Source: Alteriqipengyuania lutimaris
GTDB taxonomy: Bacteria > Pseudomonadota > Alphaproteobacteria > Sphingomonadales > Sphingomonadaceae
Direction of reading: 5' to 3'
Assembly: GCF_003363135.1 (NCBI RefSeq)
Contig: NZ_QRBB01000001.1
Span: forward strand, 682,001 to 746,000
DNA length: 64,000 bases
Made by a program: the position numbers and the translations under genes. Positions within the stretch are counted from its first letter, which is position 1, and every line of letters begins with the position of its first letter. The notes under the pieces are model-generated. The model was given only the letters and a program-made list of their open reading frames with translations. It made no database searches and was not told where the DNA came from. Shown in pieces: positions 26,031 through 35,879 of the stretch.

Positions 26031-27299
26031 TTAATCTACCGGCTCGAGCTGAACAGAGTCAATCTGCCCGCTGACCCCGGCGATGTCGGCGGTCGGCCGG
26101 ATGATCAGCGCCAGCGTTTGCACCGGGCAGTTTCCGGGAACGTCGAACCGGCCTTCGAAAGGCGTGGAGCGCTCCGCCGAATTCGTGAGCTCGACCCGGC
26201 CGAGTTCGCGTCCGTCCGCGCAATTCAGGGACCAATAGGGCCGGGTCAGATCGGACTGGTCGACGGCAGTGCCCCGCCCGAAAAGGCGATAGGACCCCGG
26301 CGGCAGGACCTGTTCCTGCCTCACGGCAATGCCGCCTACTTCGGGTGGGACCATGAAGTCGAGGATTCCGCCGTCAGCCTCCGGCAGGATCGAGGCCGAT
26401 ACGCCGCGATCCTGACCGGCGAGCCAGTCGAACGGCGTGCGAACCGGAGAGTCGAACCGGAAATCGGCGTCGCGCGATTGACCACGGCTGACACCAGCCC
26501 TGATCTGCGCGTAATAATTCCAGGCCTGCGCATATTGCCCGGCACGGAAAAGACTGGTGACGAGCAGGTTCTGCATGTCGGAATCGATCGGCAGACCCGC
26601 CCGCTCGATATCCATGAACAGCGCACGGGTGGCCGCCGGATCTGAAGCCTGACTGGCCGCGAATTGCAGGAAATCCTCGCGCCAGACGGGGTCCGTCCGC
26701 AGGATCGGGATGAGGGCCTCGCGAATTTCAGGTTCCGATACGGCTTGCGACAGCGTGGGGAAGAGCAGCTCGGAAGCGCTCGAAGCCGTCCTGAGCGCGA
26801 TATCATAGTGCCTTAGGGCATCGACGATGTCGCCCCGCGAAACCGCCTCTTCGATCGCGAACAGTTGCGGCCGCAGTTCTCTGCGAGAGAGCACGTTCGA
26901 ATAGGCGAACGCGCGCATCGCGGCTTGGGGATCGTTGCGCAACTGAGCTGCAAAGCCGAGCGTGGTCAGGGCATCGACCGCCGTGGGATCCTGCCGGAGC
27001 GCTTCCCGCGCCAGTTGCGAAGCGCGCCCGTTGGGATTCCCGTCGGGCTGGATGAACATCTCGCTCAGCGCGTAGGCCGCAGTGATCTTGCCATCATGCG
27101 CGGCGAGCGCGTGGGCGCGTTCGGGGTTCACGCGCACCAGGATATCGGCGAAGCTCGCCGAGACGAGGACGTAGGCCAGCGCACACAGCCCCAAGCCGGC
27201 CAGAATGTGCGCTTGCCAGTCCTTGGACGAGCGGTTGCCCGTAAGGCTGGTCAGTCGGGTGGCCAGATCAGGCCGCCTCCGTCTCGGTTTCGCGGCCAT
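26031..27299 (-). CDS. Membrane-anchored TPR-like protein of polysaccharide operon
   Basis: A 422-residue protein with one N-terminal membrane helix (about 29-50, HILAGLGLCALAYVLVSASF). The repeats that follow have TPR-like spacing (about 75-250, for example AREALRQDPTAVDALTTLGFAAQLRNDPQAAMRAF). The C-terminal 150 residues form a beta-rich domain with a paired Cys (LNCADG, GNCPVQ). Function is unknown; TPR proteins of this kind often scaffold Wza/Wzc assembly. It overlaps the 3' end of wzc by 32 bases. Confidence 0.65.
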   Translation of the reverse strand: MAAKPRRRRPDLATRLTSLTGNRSSKDWQAHILAGLGLCALAYVLVSASFADILVRVNPERAHALAAHDGKITAAYALSEMFIQPDGNPNGRASQLAREALRQDPTAVDALTTLGFAAQLRNDPQAAMRAFAYSNVLSRRELRPQLFAIEEAVSRGDIVDALRHYDIALRTASSASELLFPTLSQAVSEPEIREALIPILRTDPVWREDFLQFAASQASDPAATRALFMDIERAGLPIDSDMQNLLVTSLFRAGQYAQAWNYYAQIRAGVSRGQSRDADFRFDSPVRTPFDWLAGQDRGVSASILPEADGGILDFMVPPEVGGIAVRQEQVLPPGSYRLFGRGTAVDQSDLTRPYWSLNCADGRELGRVELTNSAERSTPFEGRFDVPGNCPVQTLALIIRPTADIAGVSGQIDSVQLEPVD

Positions 27300-29475
27300 A
27301 GGTGTATCCGTACTCGTATCCGTAGTCGGAGCGCTTGGCTTCGAACTTGGTCAAAACCGCGCCGAAGATGCGCACATTCGCCGCCTCGAGGCGCGAAACC
27401 GCCATTTTCACCGTGTTGAGGCGCGTGCCATGCGATTCGACCGCATACACGATGCCTTCGACCTTGCTGGCGATGAGCGGCGCGTCGGCGAGCCCCATCA
27501 CCGGCGGAGAATCGATCACGACATGATCGTAGGTTTCCAGCAGCCGGTCTATGAGAGTGCTCAGGCGGTTGCCGGTCAGAAGTTCGGCGGCGTTGGGTGG
27601 GATGGGTCCGGCAGCCATGGCGTCGATACCCAGGTCTTCGATCTTGAACGTAAGCGGTTCGATCTGCTCATCGCCGGTGAGGAAGTTGCTAAGTCCGCGC
27701 TCGTTCTTGACCTTGCCGAGATGGTGTACCGAAGGCGAGCGCATGTCGCCATCGATCAGGATCACCCTCTTCTTGGCGCGTGCAAGCACTGTGGCAAGGG
27801 CGAGCGATGTGGTCGACTTGCCTTCCGCCGGACGGGTCGAAGTAACCGACAGTGCGCGCGGGAACCCATGCTCTGTCGTGAAAGCGAGGTTCGTCTGGAG
27901 CGCAATATATGCATCCACCAGTGCGGACTTTCGGTCGAGCAGGGCGACGCGCGGTTCGCTTTCCTCGTCGACCTTGGGGACGGTTCCGAGCAGAGGCAGG
28001 CCAAGCCTCTGTGAAACCTCGGACGGGTCGCCAATCGCATCGTCGAGCTGTTCCTGAAGCAATGCCAGGCCCACGCCCAGCGCAAGTCCCCCCATCGCCG
28101 CGACAAGCAGGTTGAGGATCAGTTTTGGGCTCGACGGGTCCCTGGGAACGTCGGCCAGGTCGACAATCGCGACATTGTTGATCCCGACCCCTCCGGCCAC
28201 GCCAATTTCGTTGAACCGCTGAAGAAGGCCATCGTAGAGCGCGCGGTTGGTATCCACTTCCTGCTGATAGATATTGTACTGAATCGAGCGGCGGCGCAGG
28301 TCGAGAAACTCGTCCTGCAGCCGGTTGACTCGGGTCTGAAGCGTATTCTCGCGCTCCACGGCCTGGCGGTACTCGGCGGTCACCGAGTTGGTGACGCGCG
28401 CCTCTTCACGGGCGATGGAGCGATCAAGATCGTCGATCTGGGACTGGATCGCCTGCGCTGCCGGATATCCCGGCTCGAAGCGGACCATCAACTGCTGGTA
28501 ATCGGCGGCCAGTTCGGCGCGGCGCTGCCGGAGGTTGTTGATCGTGGTGCTGTCGAGCGCTGCGGCAGAACTCTCTGCCCCGCCGACGCGATTATACCGC
28601 GCCTCGGCTGCGATCCGATCGGCTGTCGCTTCGTTCAGCGCAGAGTTGATCGCAGCGAGATTGTCAGCGACGAGCGATCTTTCCTGCGTAGCCTCGGACC
28701 CGTCTCCCGAGCTTTGTGACGGAAGATTGATGATCCCTTCGTTCTGAGCGTAGCCGACCAGTTGGCGCTGGGATTCATCGAGCCGCTCCTTGTAGGTAGC
28801 AAGCTGCCGCTGAAGCGCTTCCCTGCCATAAGACGTCGCCTGACTCTTTCGTTCGAGATTGGTCTCGATGAAGTTTTCCGCCCAGGCATTGGCGATCCGC
28901 GCGGAAAGCTCCGGATTGGGGCTTTCGAAACTGATCGTGACCAGGCGGGATAGCCGCTCTGGTTCGATAGCGACATTGTCGAGCAAAATCTGGCCCGCGT
29001 CGCGCAGACGCTCGCCCCGCCCCTCGGCCTGGTAGCGGCCATTGCGAATTTGATAGGCGCCATCGCTCGTCGCTTCGATGCCGAAGAGCGCGAAGAAGTC
29101 GGGATCGTCGACCAGGCCCAGTTCCGAAGCGATGCGCTCGGCAAGGGATCGCGCTACCAAGAGGCCGTACTGGGTCTGATAGAATTCCTGATCCATCACG
29201 CTGGTCTCGCGCTCGGCACCCTCGAAGCCGCTGACCTGGCTCGATTCCCGCGAAATTTCGATCGTCGATTTGGCGGTGTATTGCGGTGTCATCAGCAAAG
29301 TGGCGATCAGCCCTGCAATAATGCAGGCACCGATTGTACCGAGGATCACCCACCTGCGACGCCGCAGGATGCGAAGATATTGCTGGATCGGTGATGACTT
29401 GGCTCGCTGCGCTTCAGCGGTGCGTGGCCCGAACGGCATGGGATCGGGCGTCCAGGTATCGGAACTATAGGTCAA
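27268..29475 (-). CDS. wzc: Polysaccharide co-polymerase / BY-kinase (Wzc-like)
   Basis: A 735-residue protein. Order: N-terminal helix (about 40-60), Wzz chain-length domain, long coiled coil (about 200-430), second helix (about 445-465), then the tyrosine kinase domain. Walker A is SVTSTRPAEGKSTTSLAL, Walker A' VILIDGDMRS and Walker B HVVIDSPPVMG. The C-terminus is a tyrosine cluster, YGYEYGYTYG, where autophosphorylation happens in this family. It controls chain length and export with Wza, which lies 22 bases upstream. Confidence 0.92.
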   Translation of the reverse strand: MTYSSDTWTPDPMPFGPRTAEAQRAKSSPIQQYLRILRRRRWVILGTIGACIIAGLIATLLMTPQYTAKSTIEISRESSQVSGFEGAERETSVMDQEFYQTQYGLLVARSLAERIASELGLVDDPDFFALFGIEATSDGAYQIRNGRYQAEGRGERLRDAGQILLDNVAIEPERLSRLVTISFESPNPELSARIANAWAENFIETNLERKSQATSYGREALQRQLATYKERLDESQRQLVGYAQNEGIINLPSQSSGDGSEATQERSLVADNLAAINSALNEATADRIAAEARYNRVGGAESSAAALDSTTINNLRQRRAELAADYQQLMVRFEPGYPAAQAIQSQIDDLDRSIAREEARVTNSVTAEYRQAVERENTLQTRVNRLQDEFLDLRRRSIQYNIYQQEVDTNRALYDGLLQRFNEIGVAGGVGINNVAIVDLADVPRDPSSPKLILNLLVAAMGGLALGVGLALLQEQLDDAIGDPSEVSQRLGLPLLGTVPKVDEESEPRVALLDRKSALVDAYIALQTNLAFTTEHGFPRALSVTSTRPAEGKSTTSLALATVLARAKKRVILIDGDMRSPSVHHLGKVKNERGLSNFLTGDEQIEPLTFKIEDLGIDAMAAGPIPPNAAELLTGNRLSTLIDRLLETYDHVVIDSPPVMGLADAPLIASKVEGIVYAVESHGTRLNTVKMAVSRLEAANVRIFGAVLTKFEAKRSDYGYEYGYTYGRETETEAA

Positions 29476-29497
29476 ATTCGTTCAGCCTGCGGAGTTC

Positions 29498-30226
29498 TCA
29501 AAGGTTGTCGAGGAGCGCGATGACAGGGGATGCCAGGAGCGGCGCCACACCGACCAAGTCACGGAACATGCGCCGTTGGGGACTGTCGCCGACAACGATG
29601 ATGTCGTTCGCGTATATCGCCGGGTCGGCGTAGAGACCACGGCGGATGGCAGATATGTTGTAGAGGCCTGCAAGGCGCTGACCGTTTACCTGACGCAGAA
29701 TGACGACATCATCTTCCTTCGCAAATTCCGTCAGCCCCCTGGCAGATGCCACCGCACGCAACAGGGTCATTTGATTGGTGACCGGATAGAGGCCGGGCTC
29801 GACGACCTGTCCGTCGACCGTGACCACCTGGCTCACCGAACTGTCGATATTCACGCTGACACTGGGGTTGCGCACATAGCGACCCGCTAGCGACCGTTCG
29901 ATGTCGCTTGCCAGCTCCGCGGCCGTCTTGCCGCCAGCATCGACCGTGCCGATCAGCGGCATCGCGATCCGCCCACCCGAGTCGACCTGAACCTCGCGGC
30001 TGAGTTGCGGTACGCCAAACACGTCCACGCTGATCGTATCGAGCGGCCCGATCAGCGCCAGACGCGGCGCAACCGTCAGATCGCTCCGGTCGGGCGAGGG
30101 CAACAGGCTCTCGCCCTCGATAACCGTCAGATCGGCAGTCGAGCGGATAGGTTCTCGACCGGCGCATGCCGCTAGCAGCATGGAGGCGCTGAGCAAGAGG
30201 ATCATCGAGCGCAATTCTTGTCTCAT
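29498..30226 (-). CDS. wza: Outer membrane polysaccharide export lipoprotein (Wza-like)
   Basis: A 242-residue protein with signal peptide and lipobox LLAAC. It has a Poly_export domain (LIGPLDTISVDVFGVPQLSREVQVDSGGRIAMPLIG) and an SLBB domain (VDGQVVEPGLYPVTNQMTLLRAVA). It is shorter than E. coli Wza but normal for alphaproteobacterial homologues. It forms the outer membrane channel for the polymer and is followed closely by wzc. Confidence 0.9.
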   Translation of the reverse strand: MRQELRSMILLLSASMLLAACAGREPIRSTADLTVIEGESLLPSPDRSDLTVAPRLALIGPLDTISVDVFGVPQLSREVQVDSGGRIAMPLIGTVDAGGKTAAELASDIERSLAGRYVRNPSVSVNIDSSVSQVVTVDGQVVEPGLYPVTNQMTLLRAVASARGLTEFAKEDDVVILRQVNGQRLAGLYNISAIRRGLYADPAIYANDIIVVGDSPQRRMFRDLVGVAPLLASPVIALLDNL

Positions 30227-30294
30227 TATCAGAGTTCTCGGGAACTTGCCGCCCTATAGAAGTGGGGCCTCGAAACGTAAAGTGCGTTGGAAGC

Positions 30295-31689
30295 TCACTC
30301 CGCCCGCTTCTTGGACCCGCGGTCGGCAGCTCGACCGGTCAAGTTTCGCCCGGAGCGGGCGAGCCAGACAGCGCAGACGATCACCAACCCCATGACCATC
30401 GGAGTTCGCGCAGGATAATCGACGATGCTTGCGATCATGATCAGCAGCAGGGCCGCACTGCCAACTCGCGCCAGCGCCCCGGTGGCCTGCGAGCGGAACC
30501 AGGCGCCGATGCTTGCATAGATCCACCAGCCGACAGCACCGAGCAACAGCAGAATTCCGGCAAGGCCGCCTTCGAGCGGAACCTGCAGCCAATCATTGTG
30601 CGCCTCGTTCATGTAGGAAGTGCGAAGCACTTCGTCGGATTCCATGATCCGGTATATCGGATCGAAAGTGCCGAAGCCCGCACCAACTGGAAAATAGCGT
30701 CCGATTGCCTGCAAAACGAATGGCAGGGCCTCAACTCTCAGATCTTCGGCAAGCACGTCGATTCCCGATCGCTCGACGGAATATGCGCGGTCGAGCACGA
30801 TGCTCAAGATCACGCCGCCGATCAGTATGGCTACCGCGGTCACCACAAGCGCGATAGCCACGGGGCGCGACAGGCGTGAAAGCTCCTGAGAGACGGGCAC
30901 GCGCACGGCGGCCAATCCCAGCGCGATTCCCAAGGCGCCCGTCACCAGACCCATGCGCGAACCGGTCGACAATATGATCAAGGCGAAAAACGGGATCAGC
31001 GCCAGCGAAGTCACCATTTTCCACTTGGTCTGGCGGCCAACCGCAAACCCCCAGGTGGGTGCTATCAGACAGCCGAGTGCGGCGAACAGCGCGAAATGGT
31101 TCCGGTTTGCGAAATTGGCCGTGACCAGTCCGGCCGAGTCATTGATCAGGGGATTTTCGAACCGGCTGCCCGAGAACTGGATCGCGCCAAGAAGGCTACC
31201 GGCGACGACTGCGAGCAGAATGACCGTGAGAAGACGCCAGTCTTGGTCCCTTCCGAAATGAGCCATCAGCGCGAGGAAGAGACATGGGACGACGAGCGAA
31301 CCGAGCGCATTGACGGTACCTTCAGGGACGATCGAAAGCGGACGCCACGCCTGTGGTTCGTTGCTGACCAGAGCGGCCTGCCAGAAAAGGTCGCGCCCCG
31401 GCAGACTGCCCCACATGGACGGGGGTAGAGGGACGAGCTGAAGCGCAACGAGCAAGAGCGAGAGGCCGAGCAGAATCGCGACCGGTTTCAAGCGTTTGAG
31501 GTCGGGCAGCGGCAACAGCACGAACACCGGGATCAGGATCGCCCACGCAGCGAGGCGTGTGAGCGGCTGACCGAGCTGGTCGGGTCGTGAGGCACCGCCG
31601 GCGATCCACAGGATCGCGATAAACGTCGTCAGGAGCCAGAACGAGATGGTCGCCGGAAGGTCGGCATTTTTCGGGTTGCGAGTGCGCAT
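30295..31689 (-). CDS. O-antigen ligase/polymerase family membrane protein
   Basis: A 464-residue protein with about 11 membrane segments. The family motif EAHNDWLQVPLEGGLAGILLL near residue 370 is the Wzy_C/O-antigen ligase signature. It may ligate or polymerise the polysaccharide; since a Wzy-like protein is at 16221-17642, one of the two probably acts as ligase. It precedes wza with a 68-base gap and may share its transcript. Confidence 0.78.
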   Translation of the reverse strand: MRTRNPKNADLPATISFWLLTTFIAILWIAGGASRPDQLGQPLTRLAAWAILIPVFVLLPLPDLKRLKPVAILLGLSLLLVALQLVPLPPSMWGSLPGRDLFWQAALVSNEPQAWRPLSIVPEGTVNALGSLVVPCLFLALMAHFGRDQDWRLLTVILLAVVAGSLLGAIQFSGSRFENPLINDSAGLVTANFANRNHFALFAALGCLIAPTWGFAVGRQTKWKMVTSLALIPFFALIILSTGSRMGLVTGALGIALGLAAVRVPVSQELSRLSRPVAIALVVTAVAILIGGVILSIVLDRAYSVERSGIDVLAEDLRVEALPFVLQAIGRYFPVGAGFGTFDPIYRIMESDEVLRTSYMNEAHNDWLQVPLEGGLAGILLLLGAVGWWIYASIGAWFRSQATGALARVGSAALLLIMIASIVDYPARTPMVMGLVIVCAVWLARSGRNLTGRAADRGSKKRAE

Positions 31690-31786
31690 TCGGCGGCCTT
31701 AGCCAGAAATCTCGTGCTTTGAAATCCATTGGATAAGGGCAGCCGATATGTTGCCCGCGCGGCATGGCTTGAGTACCGAACCCGGT

Positions 31787-32794
31787 ATGTCCGACCAAAG
31801 CCCAGCGCCCGTTCTCGTCACCGGCGGTGCGGGCTATATCGGCAGCCATGCGGTGCACGCCCTGCGCGATGCGGGCCGCCCCGTTGCCGTCATCGACGAT
31901 CTTTCGACAGGGTTTCGCTTCGCGCTCCCCGACGATGTTCCCTTCTATGACGGCGACATCGCCGATGCCGACCTGCTGGCGCGCATCTTCGAAGAGCAGG
32001 CAACCGCAGCGATCATGCATTTCGCGGGCTCCATCATCGTGCCCGAATCGGTGGAGAAGCCGCTCAGCTATTACGAGAACAACACTGCGAAGAGCCGCGC
32101 GCTAATCGAGGCGGCCGTTACCGCGGGTGTTCGCCACTTCATCTTCAGCTCGACCGCCGCAACCTATGGCGTGCCCGAAGCCTCTGTGGTGACCGAAGCG
32201 ACGCCGACGGTGCCGATCAATCCCTATGGCTGGTCGAAGCTGATGACCGAGCAGATGCTGGCCGACACTGCAGCGGCCTACCCGATCAATTTCTGTGCTC
32301 TGCGCTATTTCAATGTGGCCGGCGCTGATCCGCAGGCCCGTACCGGCCAGTCGACCAAGGGCGCCACGCACCTCATCAAGGTTGCGGTCGAGGCCGCGTC
32401 GGGCAAGCGCGATGCGGTGAGCGTGTTCGGCACCGATTACGACACGCCCGACGGCACCGGCGTGCGCGACTATATCCACGTCAGCGATCTTGCCGATGCC
32501 CACGTCCTCGCGCTCGACGCGCTGATCGCGCAACCCGACCGTTCGGTGACGATGAACTGCGGATACGGGCGCGGTTTCTCGGTCCTCGAAGTGCTCGATG
32601 CGGTCGATCGTGTGACCGGCGGCAGGATCGATCGCATCTTCGAAGGCCGCCGCCCAGGCGATCCCGCACAGCTTGTCGCCGACAGTTCGCTGCTGCGCGA
32701 AACCGTGCCCTGGACCCCGCGCTACGACAATCTGGACACGATCATCGAGCACGCGCTGGCGTGGGAGCAAAGGCTCTCCCGGCTCCGCAACTAG
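31787..32794 (+). CDS. galE: UDP-glucose 4-epimerase
   Basis: A 335-residue SDR enzyme: TGGAGYIGSHAVHAL, SSTAATYG with catalytic Ser, and NPYGWSKLM (Tyr-x3-Lys). It interconverts UDP-glucose and UDP-galactose and so may supply galactose for the neighbouring polymer. ATG 31787 is preferred over 31748 because the Rossmann strand then starts at the usual place. It is convergent with fabI. Confidence 0.92.
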   Translation: MSDQSPAPVLVTGGAGYIGSHAVHALRDAGRPVAVIDDLSTGFRFALPDDVPFYDGDIADADLLARIFEEQATAAIMHFAGSIIVPESVEKPLSYYENNTAKSRALIEAAVTAGVRHFIFSSTAATYGVPEASVVTEATPTVPINPYGWSKLMTEQMLADTAAAYPINFCALRYFNVAGADPQARTGQSTKGATHLIKVAVEAASGKRDAVSVFGTDYDTPDGTGVRDYIHVSDLADAHVLALDALIAQPDRSVTMNCGYGRGFSVLEVLDAVDRVTGGRIDRIFEGRRPGDPAQLVADSSLLRETVPWTPRYDNLDTIIEHALAWEQRLSRLRN

Positions 32795-32815
32795 GCTGGC
32801 ACGAGCGCGGCCGCG

Positions 32816-33640
32816 CTAGTCCAGCGCGATGTCGGGTGCGTCTTCCTGCTTCATCCCGACCACGTGGTAGCCGGCATCGACGTGATGGACTTCGCCGGTC
32901 ACGCCTGCCGACAGGTCGGAAAGGAAATAGAGGCCCGAGCCGCCGACATCGTCGATCGTCACGTTGCGGCGCATCGGCGAGTTGAGCTCGTTCCACTTCA
33001 GGATATAGCGGAAATCGCCGATCCCGCTGGCGGCCAGCGTCTTGATCGGCCCTGCGCTGATCGCGTTCACGCGGATATTGTCCGGCCCCAGGTCGTTAGC
33101 GAGATACTGCACGCTCGTTTCGAGCGCGGCCTTGGCGACGCCCATCACATTGTAGTGCGGGATGACCTTTTCGGCGCCGTAATAGGTCAGCGTCAGGATG
33201 CTCCCGCCGCCCGTGCCGTCGTCCGCCCTGGGCGGCATCATGGCCGCCGCGCGTTTGGCCACCGCCACGAGGCTGTAGGCGGAGATGTTCATCGTCATCA
33301 GGAAATTGTCGAGGCTGGTGTCGACATATTTCCCGCGCAGTTCGCTCTTGTCGGAAAATCCGATCGCGTGGACCACGAAGTCGAGGGTCTCCCAATGCTC
33401 TTTCAGCGCGGCGAAAGCGGCATCGAGATTGTCCATGTCGCTGACATCGCAGGGGATGACGATGTCCGAACCCAGCTGGTCGGCGAGCGGGCGCACGCGC
33501 TTTTCGAGCGCCTCGCCCTGGTAGGTGAAGGCAAGCTGCGCGCCATGTTCGGCCAGCTTCTTCGATATGCCCCATGCAAGCGACTTGTCGTTGGCGAGGC
33601 CCATGATGAGCCCGCGCTTGCCCTGCATTAGTTCGGTCAT
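32816..33640 (-). CDS. fabI: Enoyl-[acyl-carrier-protein] reductase
   Basis: A 274-residue SDR with the FabI-specific start GLIMGLANDKSLAWGISKKL and the catalytic pair in YYGAEKVIPHYNVMGVAKAALE (Tyr-x6-Lys). It reduces enoyl-ACP in type II fatty acid synthesis with NADH. It overlaps the upstream BrkB-like gene by four bases. Confidence 0.95.
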   Translation of the reverse strand: MTELMQGKRGLIMGLANDKSLAWGISKKLAEHGAQLAFTYQGEALEKRVRPLADQLGSDIVIPCDVSDMDNLDAAFAALKEHWETLDFVVHAIGFSDKSELRGKYVDTSLDNFLMTMNISAYSLVAVAKRAAAMMPPRADDGTGGGSILTLTYYGAEKVIPHYNVMGVAKAALETSVQYLANDLGPDNIRVNAISAGPIKTLAASGIGDFRYILKWNELNSPMRRNVTIDDVGGSGLYFLSDLSAGVTGEVHHVDAGYHVVGMKQEDAPDIALD

Positions 33641-34668
33641 GGTTCTTTCCTTTCATATGCCAGCGCTTCCGGCGCGATTCGTGGCTCGCCGCCGGTCCGG
33701 CTGAGCCGTTCCTCTTCTGGTGTTTCCGCGAGCGCGGCGTTCAGCTGCGCCCCGATCACGAGGCCGAGGCCGACCAGCCAGAAGAACAGCAATGTGATGA
33801 TGATCCCGGCGAGCGATCCGTAGGTGAGATTGTAGGCGAAGAAGCTGCGCAGCACCGGCGGCAGTGCGACCGTGACTCCCACCCACCACAAGGTGGTCGC
33901 GACCGCCCCGGGCCATTTGGGATAGCGTTTCTGGCGATAGGGGCCGGGGGTAAGGATATAGAACAGCGCATAGATCGATCCGAAAAGGCCGAAACCGGGC
34001 ACGAACCGCGCCAGCGCGAGCTTGGCCAGCGCGTCGCTCAGCAAGGGGAAATAGGCCCCGATCACCTGCTGCGCCGCACCGATCATGACCTGCGCGATCA
34101 GCGAGAACATGAGGAGGATGACCGCGCCGATGATCATCGCGGTGGAGGCAAGCCGGTAGAGCCAGAAAGCCTGCGTCGGCTCGGTGCCATAGGAACGGCG
34201 GAGCAGATCGCGGATCGTCTCGATCAGGCTGCCGACGGTCCACAGCCCAACCGCGCCGCCGACCCACAAGAGCCAGCCCTGGCGGGATTCGATCACATTG
34301 CGCGCGACCGGTTCGATCACCTCGGCGACCACCGGTGGGGTCGCCAGCAGGATCGCGTTGATGCTCGCCGCGCGATCGCTGCCTTCGCCCAGCGCCGCGA
34401 AGATCGCCGCGCCGGTGATGAAGAAGGGGAAAATCGCGAGCATCGACATGTAGGCGATGTTGCCGGCGTAGAGAAAACCGTCGTTGAAGGTGCCGACGAC
34501 CACGCGCCTGGCGACTTCCAGGGAGCGCCGCTGCGTATCGCTCGGTCCGCGCAAACCGCTGCGCAGTGCCACCGCCTCGCGCCGCCGGTCTTCCGGAGTC
34601 AGCGAGTTGATGACGCGCGACTCGGAGTCGGGCAGCGTCTGCTTGATGCGGGGGATGAGGCGGCGCAT
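33637..34668 (-). CDS. YihY/BrkB-family membrane protein
   Basis: A 343-residue protein with about six membrane helices and the conserved GNIAYMSMLAIFPFFI opening of the YihY/virulence factor BrkB family. The central helices contain SLIAQVMIGAAQQVI and the last ones IIITLLFFWLVGLGLVIGAQLNA. Function in this family is not settled. It starts 8 bases after the DnaJ-like gene and overlaps fabI. Confidence 0.85.
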   Translation of the reverse strand: MRRLIPRIKQTLPDSESRVINSLTPEDRRREAVALRSGLRGPSDTQRRSLEVARRVVVGTFNDGFLYAGNIAYMSMLAIFPFFITGAAIFAALGEGSDRAASINAILLATPPVVAEVIEPVARNVIESRQGWLLWVGGAVGLWTVGSLIETIRDLLRRSYGTEPTQAFWLYRLASTAMIIGAVILLMFSLIAQVMIGAAQQVIGAYFPLLSDALAKLALARFVPGFGLFGSIYALFYILTPGPYRQKRYPKWPGAVATTLWWVGVTVALPPVLRSFFAYNLTYGSLAGIIITLLFFWLVGLGLVIGAQLNAALAETPEEERLSRTGGEPRIAPEALAYERKEP

Positions 34669-34676
34669 AGGGCGCC

Positions 34677-35627
34677 TCAGGTGCCGATCGCCGCACGCGG
34701 ATTGGCGCTGTCGGTCCAGCCCTCCAGCGCTTGCGCCAGCGGACCGAGATCGTCGGGCAGGACGATCTGGATCGTGACCAGCTGGTCGCCGCGTCCACCG
34801 CCCTTGCGTGAAAAGCCCTTGCCCGAAAGGCGCATCGTCGTGCCACCCGAGGTGCCGGGCTTGATGGTGAGCATCACCGGGCCGTCGACCGTGGGCACGC
34901 GCACCTTGCCGCCGCGCACCGCCTCGGTCAGCGTGATCGGCAGGTCGAGCCGCACCCGGTCACCGTCGCGCTCGAAATGCGGATGTCGGTCGATCTCGAT
35001 CGTCACGATGGCATCGCCCGCGCCGCCGGGGCCTTGCTGGCCCTTGCCGCGGAGCCGCATCTGGGTCCCGCTCTCGACACCGGCGGGCAGTTTGAGGTCG
35101 ATCGTCTTGCCGTCCTCCAGCGTGATCCGCTGTTCATCGAGGCGCGCAGCGTCGACGAAGGGCACGCGCAGGCGATAGGCCATGTCGGCACCCTTGCGCG
35201 GTGGCGGAGCGCCGCGCCCGAATGCTCCCGAACCGCCGCGGCCGCCCGTGGGCCCGGCGCGGCCGCCGCCGAACAGCCCTTCGAACAGGTCGCCCAGATC
35301 GACCTCCTCGCCGCCGAAGCCGCGAAAATCGTCGCCCGAATAGCTAGCGCCCGCGCCGGGCCGACCACCACGAAACCCGCCGCCACCGCCGAAGGGGTTG
35401 GTCGGATTGCCTTCGAGATCGATCTCGCCCCGGTCGTAGCGTGCACGCTGCTCCTTGTCGGACAGCAGATCGTACGCCTTGGTGATGTCGGAGAATCGCT
35501 CGGACGCCTGCGGATTGTCCTTGTTGCGGTCGGGATGGAGCTGCTTGGCGAGCTTGCGATAGGCGCTCTTGACCTCCTGCTCGGACGCGGAACGCCCTAG
35601 TCCGAGAATGTCGTATGGGTCCGCCAT
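34677..35627 (-). CDS. DnaJ-type co-chaperone without zinc finger (CbpA-like)
   Basis: A 316-residue protein with an N-terminal J domain (residues 3-70) containing the HPD motif (QLHPDRNKDNP), a Gly/Phe-rich linker (about 78-130), then two DnaJ C-terminal beta domains (KGADMAYRLRVPF..., IVTIEIDRHPHFERDGDRV). The CxxCxGxG zinc finger is absent, so it is a type II/CbpA form. It stimulates DnaK ATPase in the cytoplasm. Confidence 0.9.
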   Translation of the reverse strand: MADPYDILGLGRSASEQEVKSAYRKLAKQLHPDRNKDNPQASERFSDITKAYDLLSDKEQRARYDRGEIDLEGNPTNPFGGGGGFRGGRPGAGASYSGDDFRGFGGEEVDLGDLFEGLFGGGRAGPTGGRGGSGAFGRGAPPPRKGADMAYRLRVPFVDAARLDEQRITLEDGKTIDLKLPAGVESGTQMRLRGKGQQGPGGAGDAIVTIEIDRHPHFERDGDRVRLDLPITLTEAVRGGKVRVPTVDGPVMLTIKPGTSGGTTMRLSGKGFSRKGGGRGDQLVTIQIVLPDDLGPLAQALEGWTDSANPRAAIGT

Positions 35628-35879
35628 GCCCTGCTAGCTAGAATTCGGGCGCGTAACGTGCAAGCCGCTTGGGCGCATTGACGAGCATGGGAATTGCAAA
35701 AGTTGCGTCTTTTCGTGTCTTTGGGGCCTCTCGAAGTCTGCAGTTTCCATTTGGCGTGTGCCTCGATCGGCTAACCCTGGCGGACCGAAGAGGAGGGCGG
35801 TCGCGAACATTCTGAGCCTTACTCGCCCAAAGCCATTCTATCTTTGAAACGGCGATCGCCCGACCTACACCGCCCCGTC

